A DNA stretch of 64,000 nucleotides, from positions 1 through 64,000 of the forward strand of contig JABFQO010000006.1 of the NCBI GenBank assembly GCA_019685575.1. Direction: 5' to 3'. The stretch comes from Candidatus Bathyarchaeota archaeon A05DMB-4 (GTDB lineage: Archaea; Thermoproteota; Bathyarchaeia; Bathyarchaeales; SOJC01). A model generated the notes under the pieces. The model ran no database searches. It was given only the letters and a program-made list of their open reading frames with translations, and had not been told where the DNA came from. Below, piece after piece: positions 34,389-43,511 of the stretch. The position numbers and the translations under genes were made by a program. Position 1 is the stretch's first letter. Every line of letters starts with the position of its first letter.

Positions 34389-36536
34389 TTGCATGTATCA
34401 ATAAGAACCAAAAAATCCGCAATTCTTTTAATAGCCCTATTCCTCACGATGTATATTACTCCATTCTTACCCAGAACCTACGCTGCACCCACGGCGCTGA
34501 CGGTTTCGCCAAATACCGGCTTTGTGGGAGACCAAATAAACGTTAACGGAACAATTGACACCATTAACGGGGGCTACCAAATATTTTTCGACTCCATAAT
34601 GGTGAAAAACGGAACAGCCAACAACGCTGGAAGATTTGCTGATTCTTTTAAAGTGCCCCATGCGATAAACGGGACACACACTATTATGGTGCTTGACGTA
34701 ACAGCAACCACTACAGATTCGAAAAATTTCACGGTAAAACCAAAATACTCAGTAAAGGCGATTAACGTGCCAACAGCTCCTAGTCAATATCAAGAAGATG
34801 CACAAGTAGAAATCCAAGCCAACATAACGGGCGGAGACCCCTCTAGACTTTACCAGTACAACATAACCGTAACCCTTCCATCTCCCGCAGGCGCCACGTA
34901 CTATAACACTACACTCCCACTCTTAACCGACTTAAACGGGACTGCCTCCAACGTTCTGATTTATCCGAGAGATTTTCTTCCCGTAGGCGCTCATACCAAC
35001 TATACTGGCTCTTATCAAATCCGCCTCTACAAAAACGCGACCACCATTGGTGCACAAGACTCGTTCATTATTGGAATAACCAACGCCACGATCTATCAAC
35101 GTCTCCAGTGGGTAAACATAAAAGCCACAAACTACACGAAACCCAACGAAAACGCAACCGTAACCATAAAACTCGGAAGCAGAAACTTAACCTCCCAAAA
35201 AATCCCCGCGGTAAACGGCACAATTACGTATAACTGGCAAGTTCCAATCAACGCTTCCGCAGGCACCTACACCGTCACAATCGCCACGGCCATCCCAAAC
35301 GGCACAAACAAAATAGTCGCAGACATCCAAAACTTCACAGTGCCAAACATTTCCGTAAAAATTCTAACTACAAACCTTCTCGAAGAACCAGTTGGGGGAG
35401 TAAACGCCACTATCTATCGAATCGACCCGTCCAACACAAGCAATAAAATTAAGATCGCCAGCGGCTTGACCAACTCGACTGGATGGATCGTGAAAACGCT
35501 TGAGCAAGGCGGCGATTACATGTTAAAAGCCTTTTGGAAGGACGTGCTGGTTAATGAGACTCAAGTGGTCATTCAAAAAGATTCTTCGTGGAGTTTAATC
35601 TGCCAAATTACCCACATCGAGTTCACGGTGCGAGATGGAAAAACTGGCCTTCCCATGCCCTTCATCTACCTTGGCCTCAACATAAATTACTCCACAGTAA
35701 AAAACGTGTCGCGCATGGAGGCCCAAGCACACTTAACAAACACAACTGGCAAATGGAAACTCCTTAACCAACTTGTAGACGCAAATTACACCATCCGCGC
35801 CTACCGCACAGAATTGCTATTCAACACCACCGTTTTCACTATACCTCCGAACCAAAGATTCTTCCAGATGAACCTAACGTGCCCGTTCTTCAACTTTACA
35901 ATACACGCAGAAGATGCAAAGCATGCTGCATTGGGCGAATTTCCAATAAAAATCTACGAGTACGGAGGAGGACTATACGACGAAGCAATAACAGACACAA
36001 ACTCTGGAAACGCTGCGTTCTCCGCCACGTTCGGAAAATACGTCCTCCGTCTTTACAACCCTGAGCAAACAATCGTTTTAAACGAAACAACCTACAGCCT
36101 CACAACGCAAAACGCATCCTTCATCCTGTACGGAGCCATTTACAACGCAAACCTTTCCATACGCGTCGTCGACTATTTCGGCCAACCAGTAACTGGCGCA
36201 AAAGTGAAATTCGAACGTGAAGGCACAGACCCAATAACTGCAACTACCGGCGCTGACGGCGTCGCATTCTTTAGCGGTATTATCGGCGGAGATGGCTTGG
36301 TTTCGATTTATCTTGGCGACGGGCAACCCGTAGAAACCGGTCCAGTCTACGCTGAAAAGAACGCGTTGGCTATTTTCAAGCTTGAAAAATACGTGACTAT
36401 TTTTGGCATGATCATCGAGGCAAGCCAGTTTGGAGTCTTAGTAACCATACTCGTCATTTTAGCATTGTTTGTGCTGTTCCTGCTTTACCGCCGAAGAAAA
36501 GCCTCCCCTGCGAAACCAACGGAAAAGCCGAGTTGA
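34389..36536 (+). CDS. Large surface protein with Ig-like repeats and C-terminal anchor
   Basis: 715 aa. A signal peptide (about 10-30, LLIALFLTMYITPFLP) ends near APTALTV. The body is a chain of beta-sandwich modules: an IPT-like first unit (SPNTGFVGDQINVNGTI), middle CARDB/invasin-like units, and carboxypeptidase-regulatory-like units such as VRDGKTGLPMPFIYL and VVDYFGQPVTGAKVKF. A membrane helix (about 676-702) and a basic tail (LYRRRKASPAKP) close the protein. By eye there are roughly thirty N-x-S/T sequons, so it is probably heavily N-glycosylated at the cell surface. TTG 34389 has AGAGGG seven bases upstream. Adhesion or envelope structure is the likely role. Confidence 0.75.
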   Translation: MHVSIRTKKSAILLIALFLTMYITPFLPRTYAAPTALTVSPNTGFVGDQINVNGTIDTINGGYQIFFDSIMVKNGTANNAGRFADSFKVPHAINGTHTIMVLDVTATTTDSKNFTVKPKYSVKAINVPTAPSQYQEDAQVEIQANITGGDPSRLYQYNITVTLPSPAGATYYNTTLPLLTDLNGTASNVLIYPRDFLPVGAHTNYTGSYQIRLYKNATTIGAQDSFIIGITNATIYQRLQWVNIKATNYTKPNENATVTIKLGSRNLTSQKIPAVNGTITYNWQVPINASAGTYTVTIATAIPNGTNKIVADIQNFTVPNISVKILTTNLLEEPVGGVNATIYRIDPSNTSNKIKIASGLTNSTGWIVKTLEQGGDYMLKAFWKDVLVNETQVVIQKDSSWSLICQITHIEFTVRDGKTGLPMPFIYLGLNINYSTVKNVSRMEAQAHLTNTTGKWKLLNQLVDANYTIRAYRTELLFNTTVFTIPPNQRFFQMNLTCPFFNFTIHAEDAKHAALGEFPIKIYEYGGGLYDEAITDTNSGNAAFSATFGKYVLRLYNPEQTIVLNETTYSLTTQNASFILYGAIYNANLSIRVVDYFGQPVTGAKVKFEREGTDPITATTGADGVAFFSGIIGGDGLVSIYLGDGQPVETGPVYAEKNALAIFKLEKYVTIFGMIIEASQFGVLVTILVILALFVLFLLYRRRKASPAKPTEKPS

Positions 36537-36622
36537 AATCCAAAAAGCTTTATAATCTCTGAAATGATAGCCAATATTGTCTATGCAGTATGTGAGCAGT
36601 TTTAACCGACGAATAAGAGAGG

Positions 36623-36916
36623 TTGGTGCATAAATTGTCAGAAAAAAAATGTTCTCCAACATGTGAACTGTTCAAGTGTGGAAAAGGCGCCGCTGTCTAC
36701 CGTGGCAACACAGTGTGGTGCAGATGGACAGAAGACGACTGCGAAGTCGCAAACTGCACCTATGCTACATGCATAAAAAGAAGGCTTTTGCCTAAAGGTG
36801 TGTGCGGCGAATTCGTGAAGAGAAAAACTGTAGAACACGAACTGGAAGAGATAAAACCCGCAGTGAGACTTAAGGGGAAAGCCTTCAGGAGAATAGGCGA
36901 AAAAGAAATTTTCTAA
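36623..36916 (+). CDS. Small Cys-rich conserved protein
   Basis: 97 aa with seven Cys in the first 70 residues: C10, C14, C19, C33, C40, C45 and C50 (CSPTCELFKCGK, then WCRWTEDDCEVANCTYATC). A further Cys lies in GVCGEFVKRK. The spacing suggests a zinc-binding or iron-sulphur fold. The second half is basic (VKRKTVEHELEEIKP, RLKGKAFRRI). The start may be TTG 36623 or TTG 36635, which has GGTTGGTG just upstream. No function is known to me. It stands alone between the surface protein and cofD. Confidence 0.65.
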   Translation: MVHKLSEKKCSPTCELFKCGKGAAVYRGNTVWCRWTEDDCEVANCTYATCIKRRLLPKGVCGEFVKRKTVEHELEEIKPAVRLKGKAFRRIGEKEIF

Positions 36917-36992
36917 ACCTTTTTCCTCTTGTGTGGCGTGGTAAAAGAGATAAATAGTTACTTTGCTGTATCGCCTTGTTAGGCGGACGTAA

Positions 36993-37925
36993 GTGGCGGA
37001 TTTAAAGGTAACCTGTTTAGCCGGCGGAGTTGGCGCCGCAAGATTTCTTCAGGGTCTTGTGAGGGTTGTTTCAAGAGAAGACGTAACGGTCGTAGTAAAC
37101 ACTGGCGACGACATAGAACTCTACGGGTTGCACGTTTCACCCGACCTTGACATAGTGTCATACACTCTAGCTGGCATTGTGGATGAAGAAAAAGGCTGGG
37201 GAGTAAAAGACGACACCTTCAGTTGCCTCGGTATGCTGAAAAATTTAGGCTGCGAATCTTGGTTTAACCTCGGCGACAAAGACCTCGCTACGCATATATA
37301 TCGTACTCATCTTTTGGAAGAAGGGTTTTCCCTATCCGAGGTTACAGCCAAAATTTGTCGATCGCTCGGGCTCGAGGAGACGATTCTGCCCATGACTAAC
37401 GATAGGTTCGAGACAAGAATCCTAACCGACAAAGGCGAAATGCATTTCCAAGAGTACATGGTGAAACGGGGCATGCGAGACCGTGTGCTCGGAGTGCGTT
37501 TTGAAGGCGTTGAACAAGCCAAGCCGGCTCCGGAGGCTCTGAACGCCATACTTGAGGCGTCTGGAATAATTGTTTGTCCAAGCAACCCCATAGTGAGCAT
37601 CGGGACAATTCTTTCAGTAAGAGGAATCAGAGAAGCGTTAAAGAAAACTAGAGCAAAAATCGTCGCCATAAGTCCAATCATTGCAGGTACGGTGGTGAAA
37701 GGTCCAGCGGAGAAGTTGATGAAGGGTCTGGGCATGGAAGTTTCAGCGTTTTCCGTGGCTGATCTTTACAAGGATTTCTTGGACGTGTTCATTCTCGACA
37801 CCGCGGACAAAAAGCAGAAACCACGGGTTGAGGCACTCGGCATAAAAGCGATCGTAGTTGACACTTTAATGAAGACCATGGAAGATAAAATTCGCTTGGC
37901 AAAAGTCGCTTTGTCTTGCCTATAA
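36993..37925 (+). CDS. cofD: 2-phospho-L-lactate transferase (CofD)
   Basis: Transfers the phospholactyl group to the deazaflavin Fo to make F420-0, so the organism makes coenzyme F420. CofD landmarks include CLAGGVGAARFLQGL at 8-22, VVNTGDDIELYGLHVSPDLD, LGDKDLATHIYRTHLL, MTNDRFETRI, SNPIVSIGTIL and PIIAGTVVKGPA. The 310-aa length is standard. GTG 36993 is the start. No other F420 gene is in the window. It converges on rpo12 with 19 bases between the stops. Confidence 0.95.
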   Translation: MADLKVTCLAGGVGAARFLQGLVRVVSREDVTVVVNTGDDIELYGLHVSPDLDIVSYTLAGIVDEEKGWGVKDDTFSCLGMLKNLGCESWFNLGDKDLATHIYRTHLLEEGFSLSEVTAKICRSLGLEETILPMTNDRFETRILTDKGEMHFQEYMVKRGMRDRVLGVRFEGVEQAKPAPEALNAILEASGIIVCPSNPIVSIGTILSVRGIREALKKTRAKIVAISPIIAGTVVKGPAEKLMKGLGMEVSAFSVADLYKDFLDVFILDTADKKQKPRVEALGIKAIVVDTLMKTMEDKIRLAKVALSCL

Positions 37926-37944
37926 AGAATTCAAAGAAACGTGG

Positions 37945-38115
37945 CTACACGGCTTTTATTCGCTTAACCACAGGGGGTCTAATTTTTTTGAGCACCCGAA
38001 AACCGCAAACTGTGCATTTTATTCCACCGCCCCGATGCTCAAGCTCCTCAGTGAACACTTTTGCACCGCATTTTACGCATTCGTACACTAAGCGAACATT
38101 TTCTTCTTCAGCCAT
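37945..38115 (-). CDS. rpo12: RNA polymerase subunit Rpo12 (RpoP)
   Basis: A 56-aa zinc-ribbon subunit of archaeal RNA polymerase, the counterpart of eukaryotic Rpb12. The zinc site is CVKCG at 13-17 and CTVCG at 34-38. The family-defining C-terminus RVLKKIRPPVVKRIKA is intact. The ATG at 38115 has GAGGAA upstream. No other polymerase or ribosomal protein gene is next to it. Rpo12 is often near L37Ae in archaea, but not here. Confidence 0.95.
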   Translation of the reverse strand: MAEEENVRLVYECVKCGAKVFTEELEHRGGGIKCTVCGFRVLKKIRPPVVKRIKAV

Positions 38116-38245
38116 AAACATTCCTCAGTTTGATTTAACCATGCGAATTTCAGATTTAAACGTTTCCGAAGCGGAAAATCACAGCATGATTTAAAAGACC
38201 AAGCTATTACTAATTCAAAGTCAAACGTGATTCAGAGGAAGTTTC

Positions 38246-39808
38246 TTGAAGGATAAGGAAATAAGCCCCGGCGCAGAGGTTGCAAGAGGCGCTACGTATA
38301 TTTTTTTGCAGGGCTTAGCTTCGGCTGCTTTAGGCGTGATTTACATAGTATTCTTAACTCGCATACTTTCACCCGAAGAGTACGGGGTATTCAGTGTTCT
38401 CACCTTTATACTCGGACTTGTGCAAACCTTTGGGCTACTGGCTCTTCCGTCCGCTTCGATCAAATACATCGCACAGTTCCTCGCGGAAGGCGATCGTGAA
38501 AAAGCAAAAGGCATTGCTGTTCGAGTTTTGCAAGTTTCAGTTTTCACCTCAGCTGCTGCGTTTTTAGGGTTGTTTCTTTTATCTGGCTGGATTTCGGCCG
38601 CCTTGTCTATTCCTATTCTTGTTGTTCAAACCTTGGCTTTGGCTTCGATTTTTGTAGTGTTGTTGTTTCAGGCTATTCCTTTTTTACAAGGGCTCCAGAT
38701 GATGCGTCACATAGCCACGGTTAATTTGCTCTACACGGTGGTTCAGTATGGCGGAGCACTTTATCTTGCCTATGCAGGATTAGGGTTGTTAGGCGTAGCA
38801 ATGGGCTGGACTGCGGGGCTTGTTGTTTCCAGTGTTCTAGTGTTGGTGCTAACCGCAAAGCACTTGGGCATTTTCGGGAAGCCTTACGCATTGAAGCCTT
38901 TACTGCGTTTTTCATATCCTATTTACATTGCAAGCGTTCTCGGATTTTTCGTTCTTTGGATCGACCAACTTTTCGTGCTTCCATATGAAGGGCTGGCAAC
39001 TTTTGGCGCATATAACATCGCTAACCGTGCTGCTGTTGTGCCGGGCTTGGTTTCAAGCGCGTTGGTTGCGGCTTTGTTTCCGAAGCTTTCGCAGTTGTAC
39101 ACGCAGTTTGGAAAAGATAGCCTGGAAACAGCATTCACCACCACAACACGATACGTGGTTCTCGTAGGGTTTCCGATGATAACCCTAGTCGCAGTTTTGG
39201 CGTATCCAATAATCATTCTCTTTGCAGGGGCACAGTACGCACCTGCGGCGCTTCCGTTGGTTTTGCTTTCTGTTGCTTCGCTTTTCAGTGCATTAGGTGT
39301 AGCGATTAGCCCAACTTTTTTCGCCATGGAACGACCAGGAATAGCGTCAATAGTAGCGTTTGCATCGGTCTTAACAGACGCCTTATTCTCATACGTCTTA
39401 ATCGCCCTTCTAGGCACGGGAATGATTGGCGCTGCATTGGCGAAGATTTTCGCCGCGGTGGCGGGTTTCTTTCTCGGCACAATTATTTTGAAGCAGTTTA
39501 TTCGTGTTAAGTTCGCTACTGAAATGTTGTGGAAGGTTTCGGTTGCTTGTGCTTTTATGGTTACCGTGGTTTTGGGGTTTGACGTTGTAAGGCAGCAGTT
39601 GCTCGGCTTACCCTATGAGTTTCTTGTTTTTCGTCTGCACTTGCTTCCGATATACGTTCTTGTTGGCGCTGTTGCCTATTTCCTCGCGGTAGCCGCATTG
39701 CGTGCAGTCGGAAAAGAAGACATCGAATTACTCAGCGAATACTTACCCGGCAAACTGAAATGGGTTGCAATTTTTCTTGAACGATTTTTAAAAAGAACAT
39801 CTAAATGA
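38246..39808 (+). CDS. Oligosaccharide flippase (Wzx/MATE-like)
   Basis: 520 aa with 12-14 membrane helices. It has the family's N-terminal pattern RGATYIFLQGLASAALGVIYIVFLTRILSPEEYGVF and a central PALPLVLLSVASLFSALGVAISPTFFAMERP. It probably moves a lipid-linked sugar across the membrane for surface glycan or N-glycan assembly. The start is a TTG (AAGTTTCTTGAAGG), with GAGGAAG upstream. trm5 follows eight bases after the stop and may be cotranscribed. The nucleotide-sugar genes at 41-46.5 kb would feed such a pathway. Confidence 0.83.
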   Translation: MKDKEISPGAEVARGATYIFLQGLASAALGVIYIVFLTRILSPEEYGVFSVLTFILGLVQTFGLLALPSASIKYIAQFLAEGDREKAKGIAVRVLQVSVFTSAAAFLGLFLLSGWISAALSIPILVVQTLALASIFVVLLFQAIPFLQGLQMMRHIATVNLLYTVVQYGGALYLAYAGLGLLGVAMGWTAGLVVSSVLVLVLTAKHLGIFGKPYALKPLLRFSYPIYIASVLGFFVLWIDQLFVLPYEGLATFGAYNIANRAAVVPGLVSSALVAALFPKLSQLYTQFGKDSLETAFTTTTRYVVLVGFPMITLVAVLAYPIIILFAGAQYAPAALPLVLLSVASLFSALGVAISPTFFAMERPGIASIVAFASVLTDALFSYVLIALLGTGMIGAALAKIFAAVAGFFLGTIILKQFIRVKFATEMLWKVSVACAFMVTVVLGFDVVRQQLLGLPYEFLVFRLHLLPIYVLVGAVAYFLAVAALRAVGKEDIELLSEYLPGKLKWVAIFLERFLKRTSK

Positions 39809-39824
39809 GAAAGGGGTGAATCTT

Positions 39825-40685
39825 TTGAGAAAACGCGGGTTCCGTTCGTTACTTCAAGACAAATTAGACCCTGAAAAGCTTAGGCTTGTTTACAAATCCT
39901 ACGACATCGTCGGCGACATCGCCGTGATTCGTGTCCCCGAAAAACTGAAACAGCACAGCGCTCTCATCGCAGAGGCAATTATGCAACTCCACAGCAACGT
40001 AAAGTCGGTTTGGCGTCAAACAAGCCCCGTCGGCGGCAACTACCGTCTGCGCAGGTTAGAGCACATTGCAGGCGAAAGAAGAACCACGACAACGTATAAA
40101 GAATATGACTGCGTTTTCCGGGTTGATTTGGAGAAATGTTATTTTTCGCCCAGGCTTTCGTTCGAGCGGATGCGAGTGGCTAGTCTAGTGAAGCCTCGCG
40201 AAGTTGTTGTTAACATGTTTGCCGGTGTGGGCAGTTTCTCCATAATCATCGCCAAGCATTCCGAAGCCGACAGAGTCTACTCCATAGACGTTAACCCAGC
40301 GGCGTTTCAGTACATGTGGGAAAACGTGCTGCTCAACAAAACCGTGAACCGTGTTGTTCCCCTAAAAGGCGACGCTCGAGTCATCATTACAGCGAAACTG
40401 CTGAAAACTGCCGACAGGGTTCTTATGCCGTTGCCAGAGAAGGCGCACGATTACCTCGATGTCGCGGTTGACGCATTAAAACCCGAAGGCGGATGGATAC
40501 ATTATTACGATTTTGTGCATGCAAAAAAGGATGAAGATCCCGTTGAAAAGGCAAAAGTAAAAGTGTCGGAAAAACTGTCCCAAATGAGAATAGCCTACGC
40601 GATACCGTTTGGTCGTGCGGTGCGAGACACTGGTCCATGGTGGCAACAAATCGTGCTGGACATACAAATCCGAGGGCGACGCTAA
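39825..40685 (+). CDS. trm5: tRNA (guanine37-N1)-methyltransferase, Trm5 family
   Basis: A class I SAM methyltransferase of the Trm5/Taw2 family, which makes m1G37 in tRNA and prevents frameshifting. The N-terminal D2 domain has LVYKSYDIVGDIAVIRVP and SVWRQTSPVGGNYRLR. The catalytic part has YFSPRLSFERMR, then the SAM loop NMFAGVGSFSIIIAKH (about 129-144), SIDVNPAAFQYMWENV, and MPLPEKAHDYLD where some Trm5 proteins have MNLP. TTG 39825 is chosen because GGGGTGA ends just five bases earlier. A related wyosine-pathway role (Taw22) is possible. A Trm112-like gene follows. Confidence 0.85.
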   Translation: MRKRGFRSLLQDKLDPEKLRLVYKSYDIVGDIAVIRVPEKLKQHSALIAEAIMQLHSNVKSVWRQTSPVGGNYRLRRLEHIAGERRTTTTYKEYDCVFRVDLEKCYFSPRLSFERMRVASLVKPREVVVNMFAGVGSFSIIIAKHSEADRVYSIDVNPAAFQYMWENVLLNKTVNRVVPLKGDARVIITAKLLKTADRVLMPLPEKAHDYLDVAVDALKPEGGWIHYYDFVHAKKDEDPVEKAKVKVSEKLSQMRIAYAIPFGRAVRDTGPWWQQIVLDIQIRGRR

Positions 40686-40749
40686 AGGTTGCGATAAATC
40701 TTTTATGCAAAAGAATCCTTCACTAATCAGCAAACAGGAGGAATGCACG

Positions 40750-41043
40750 ATTAAGAAGAAACTTATGGACATCCTTGCCTGCCCTATTGACAAGTACTAT
40801 CCGCTTGAATTACATGTTTTCGAAGAGAAGGACGAAATCGTGGAAGGCTTAATTATCTGCCCAAAATGCAACCGTTGGTATCCAATTCGTGAAGAGATTC
40901 CAGAAATGCTGCCCGATGAACTGCGTGAAGAAGCAGACGAGTTGCCCTTTCTGAAAAAATGGAAAGATAAGGTGCCGAAACAGATTTTGGAAGAAGGCAT
41001 ACCGTTTAATCTGAAGGGTAAAACGAAAAGAAAAGAGGATTAA
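40750..41043 (+). CDS. Trm112-like zinc-finger protein
   Basis: Trm112 proteins bind and activate several SAM methyltransferases acting on tRNA, rRNA and release factors. The protein has KKKLMDILACPIDKYYPLEL at its start and LIICPKCNRWYPIREEIPEMLP in the middle, the standard layout. Only one Cys (C11) is left of the first CxxC pair; C37 and C40 are intact. Start choice is unclear. A strong GGAGGA ends eight bases before an ATT codon (40750) that gives the expected N-terminus. ATG 40705 and ATG 40765 fit the ribosome site poorly. It follows trm5. Confidence 0.8.
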   Translation: MKKKLMDILACPIDKYYPLELHVFEEKDEIVEGLIICPKCNRWYPIREEIPEMLPDELREEADELPFLKKWKDKVPKQILEEGIPFNLKGKTKRKED

Positions 41044-41999
41044 AGCCTTAGTCTTACTGCCTTGTTTTGTCTTGAGGATTTGAACGCGGCTTCTGCAATT
41101 TGAAGCGCCTTTAACCCGTCTCCGCCTGTTACTGAGGGCTGTTTATTGTGTAAAACACAGTCTGCGAAATGCTTTAACTCTTGTTTTAGTGGCTCTTGCC
41201 ACACGTGCCTAGGCGTTGTGCTTTGGCCAGCGGTTTCAATCGTGATTTCTTGAGAAATATAATTGAGGTTGAGGATGGCGCGGCTTCCGGTGAGCATAAG
41301 GTTTCGAGTCTTATAAGGAGTAAGCCAGTTAGCCTCCACGAAGGCGGTTTTGCCATTCTCGAAGGCAAGCATAATCTGTGCGTAATCCTCATACTTTGAG
41401 TGTCGAAGGTTGCCGATTTTTGCGAAGACGGCTGTCGGGTTTTCGTCGAAAATGTACCGCATGATGTCGATGTCGTGGATTGCTGTGTCTTTGACTACCC
41501 CGACGTCGCCGATTCTTTCTGGCCATTCTGAAACTCTTTTTGAAGTCGCGGAGACTAATGTGCCGATTTCGTCTCTGTCTATCATGTTTTTTACGGCTTG
41601 GACGCCCGGGTTGAACCTTTCAATGAATCCGACCATGAGCGTGACGTTTCGTCTTTCTGCCAAATCGACTATTCTTTTTGCTTCGCGCACCGTGCTTGCG
41701 ATGGGTTTTTCCACTAAAACGTCTTTGCCCGCTCTAATCGCTCGTGCCGCTTCCACAGCGTGCGTGGTGGTCCAAGTGCAGATGCTGACTGCTTGAATGT
41801 CCTTTCTTTTTAAGAGTTTTCGGCTATCAGTATAAGCATCCACTTTGTATTGTTCTGCAATTGCTGTTGCACGTTCTTTGTTTACGTCGCAGACAGCCTT
41901 CAATTGGGTTTCGGGTAGTTCGTTAAAAACCCGCACGTGGTTTCTGCCCCAGAATCCTATGCCTATGACGGCGACGCCGAGTTTCGTCACCTTATCCAC
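41040..41999 (-). CDS. Gfo/Idh/MocA-family sugar dehydrogenase
   Basis: A 319-aa NAD(P)-dependent oxidoreductase. The Rossmann loop is VIGIGFWGRNHVRVF at the N-terminus. The catalytic Lys is in VEKPIASTVREAK, and DTAIHDIDIMRYI carries the conserved His. Archaeal homologues beside nucleotide-sugar dehydrogenases often act as UDP-GlcNAc 3-dehydrogenase in making diamino or uronic sugars. Its start overlaps the end of the next dehydrogenase gene by 13 bases, so both come from one message. The exact sugar is inferred from context. Confidence 0.85.
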   Translation of the reverse strand: MDKVTKLGVAVIGIGFWGRNHVRVFNELPETQLKAVCDVNKERATAIAEQYKVDAYTDSRKLLKRKDIQAVSICTWTTTHAVEAARAIRAGKDVLVEKPIASTVREAKRIVDLAERRNVTLMVGFIERFNPGVQAVKNMIDRDEIGTLVSATSKRVSEWPERIGDVGVVKDTAIHDIDIMRYIFDENPTAVFAKIGNLRHSKYEDYAQIMLAFENGKTAFVEANWLTPYKTRNLMLTGSRAILNLNYISQEITIETAGQSTTPRHVWQEPLKQELKHFADCVLHNKQPSVTGGDGLKALQIAEAAFKSSRQNKAVRLRL

Positions 42000-43363
42000 A
42001 CTCCACGTCCAAAGCCGCGGTAGATTAGGCCTTCTTTTTCTGCTTTTGCTGGATTAATAACATGGCCCATGTCTACTATCGCCGCGGGTTTTTTGGCTAG
42101 AAACTTGAACCGTCTAAGGTTTATGCGTTTAAAACTATTGTGACCAACGACGATGAGAAGACAGTCTTGGCCTTCCATGGCTTTAAGCAATGTTCTAGCT
42201 GGGGGGTATCCTAACTCCTCCAATTCCTCAAAAGTGTAGAATGGGTCGAAAACTTGTACGTAAACGTTCTTTGCCTTCAGTTTTTTCACGATGTCTGGTG
42301 TAAGTGAGCCGCGGCTTTCTTTTATGTTAGGCCTGTAGGATACGCCGAGGACTGAGACTTTTGTTCTAGCTAGTGGTTTGCCGCATGCCTCTAAAGCTTC
42401 TCTAACAAGATGCACCGCATGATTGACCATGTCGTCGTTTAATACCCTCGCCAAGCTTACCATCCGCATTTTGACGCCCACGTTTTCTGCCTCTTCAATA
42501 AGCAAGTAAGGGTCTTTTGGAATGTGGCCCGCCACGATTCCCGGTAGCAGCAAGTGACAATATGGGTCTGTGTTAACCAGTTTCTGCACTTCCAAGTAAT
42601 CCACGCCGATTTTTTCGCATAAGCATGCAAGTTCATTCGTCAACGCTAAATTTGTGTCGCGGTAAACATTTTGAAAAAGCTTCATGGCTTCGACCGCTTT
42701 TATGCTGTCGACTCCGATTACGTCTGATTTTACTATTGTACCTAAAACGAGAGAAGCTGCATATAAGCTTCTTTTGTCGACCGCGCCTACAATTTTCGTG
42801 TAATTCTGAACGTCCCGCAAGACCCTGCCCGAAGTAGCACGGATGGGGCTGTATGCCATCCCGAAATCTGTGCCTGCCTTCAAGCCCGATGCTGTTTCCA
42901 ACGTTTCCTTAACCAGTTTTTCCGTCACTCCTGGTCCTACGGTGCTTGCCAAAATAAACAAACACCCCGCGTGCATTCCCATGCCGATATCTTTGCAAGC
43001 TTTTTCCAGCGGAGAATAGTCGGGTCTTTTTTTCTCGTCTAATGGAGTTTGAACGACAGGCATGATTATGTCGCTTGTCGCCGCAGCGGCTCGAGGTTCG
43101 TTTGACGGTGTGAACCGTTTTTCTTTTACGTGTTTTCTCAGCATGGGGTCCAATTCTGGCTCAAAGAACGGCGCTTTTCCTCTTTTTAGTGAAGCGACAA
43201 TTTGCGGGTTTACGTCCACGCCTATGACTTTGAAACCTGCTTCGGCGAAGAGAACGGCGTGAGGCAAGCCCATACGTCCGCAACCAACAACGGCGACAGT
43301 GTAGTTGGCACGTTTTTCTGGAGTGTCGATGTCGTCTTTTTTGAGGGTTAATAAGTTGGGCAT
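41987..43363 (-). CDS. UDP-glucose/GDP-mannose dehydrogenase family protein lacking the catalytic Cys
   Basis: 458 aa of the nucleotide-sugar 6-dehydrogenase family: the Rossmann motif GCGRMGLPHAVLFAEAGF, the central helix EAMKLFQNVYRDTNLALTNELA and the C-terminal KVSVLGVSYRPNIKESRG. In active enzymes the thiol lies in a GGHCIPKDP motif. Here the segment reads GIVAGHIPKDPYLL (H280 next to Ile), so the Cys is absent. The usual SPERxxPG loop reads SPIRATSG. It cannot carry out the usual double oxidation through a thiohemiacetal. It may do a single oxidation, use another nucleophile, or have another role together with the overlapping Gfo/Idh gene. Confidence 0.85.
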   Translation of the reverse strand: MPNLLTLKKDDIDTPEKRANYTVAVVGCGRMGLPHAVLFAEAGFKVIGVDVNPQIVASLKRGKAPFFEPELDPMLRKHVKEKRFTPSNEPRAAAATSDIIMPVVQTPLDEKKRPDYSPLEKACKDIGMGMHAGCLFILASTVGPGVTEKLVKETLETASGLKAGTDFGMAYSPIRATSGRVLRDVQNYTKIVGAVDKRSLYAASLVLGTIVKSDVIGVDSIKAVEAMKLFQNVYRDTNLALTNELACLCEKIGVDYLEVQKLVNTDPYCHLLLPGIVAGHIPKDPYLLIEEAENVGVKMRMVSLARVLNDDMVNHAVHLVREALEACGKPLARTKVSVLGVSYRPNIKESRGSLTPDIVKKLKAKNVYVQVFDPFYTFEELEELGYPPARTLLKAMEGQDCLLIVVGHNSFKRINLRRFKFLAKKPAAIVDMGHVINPAKAEKEGLIYRGFGRGVWIR

Positions 43364-43511
43364 TTTCAGTGTTCTCTCCAGTTGAGGCGAGGTAGTCTTA
43401 TGCTTACTTGATTTGAGTTATTTAACAGTTGTTTTGCGTTTCAATTCCAAAGAGTTTCTTATGCCTCGCACTTTTCTGCACCTATTTGTTAAGTAATAAC
43501 GTTTACACTGA

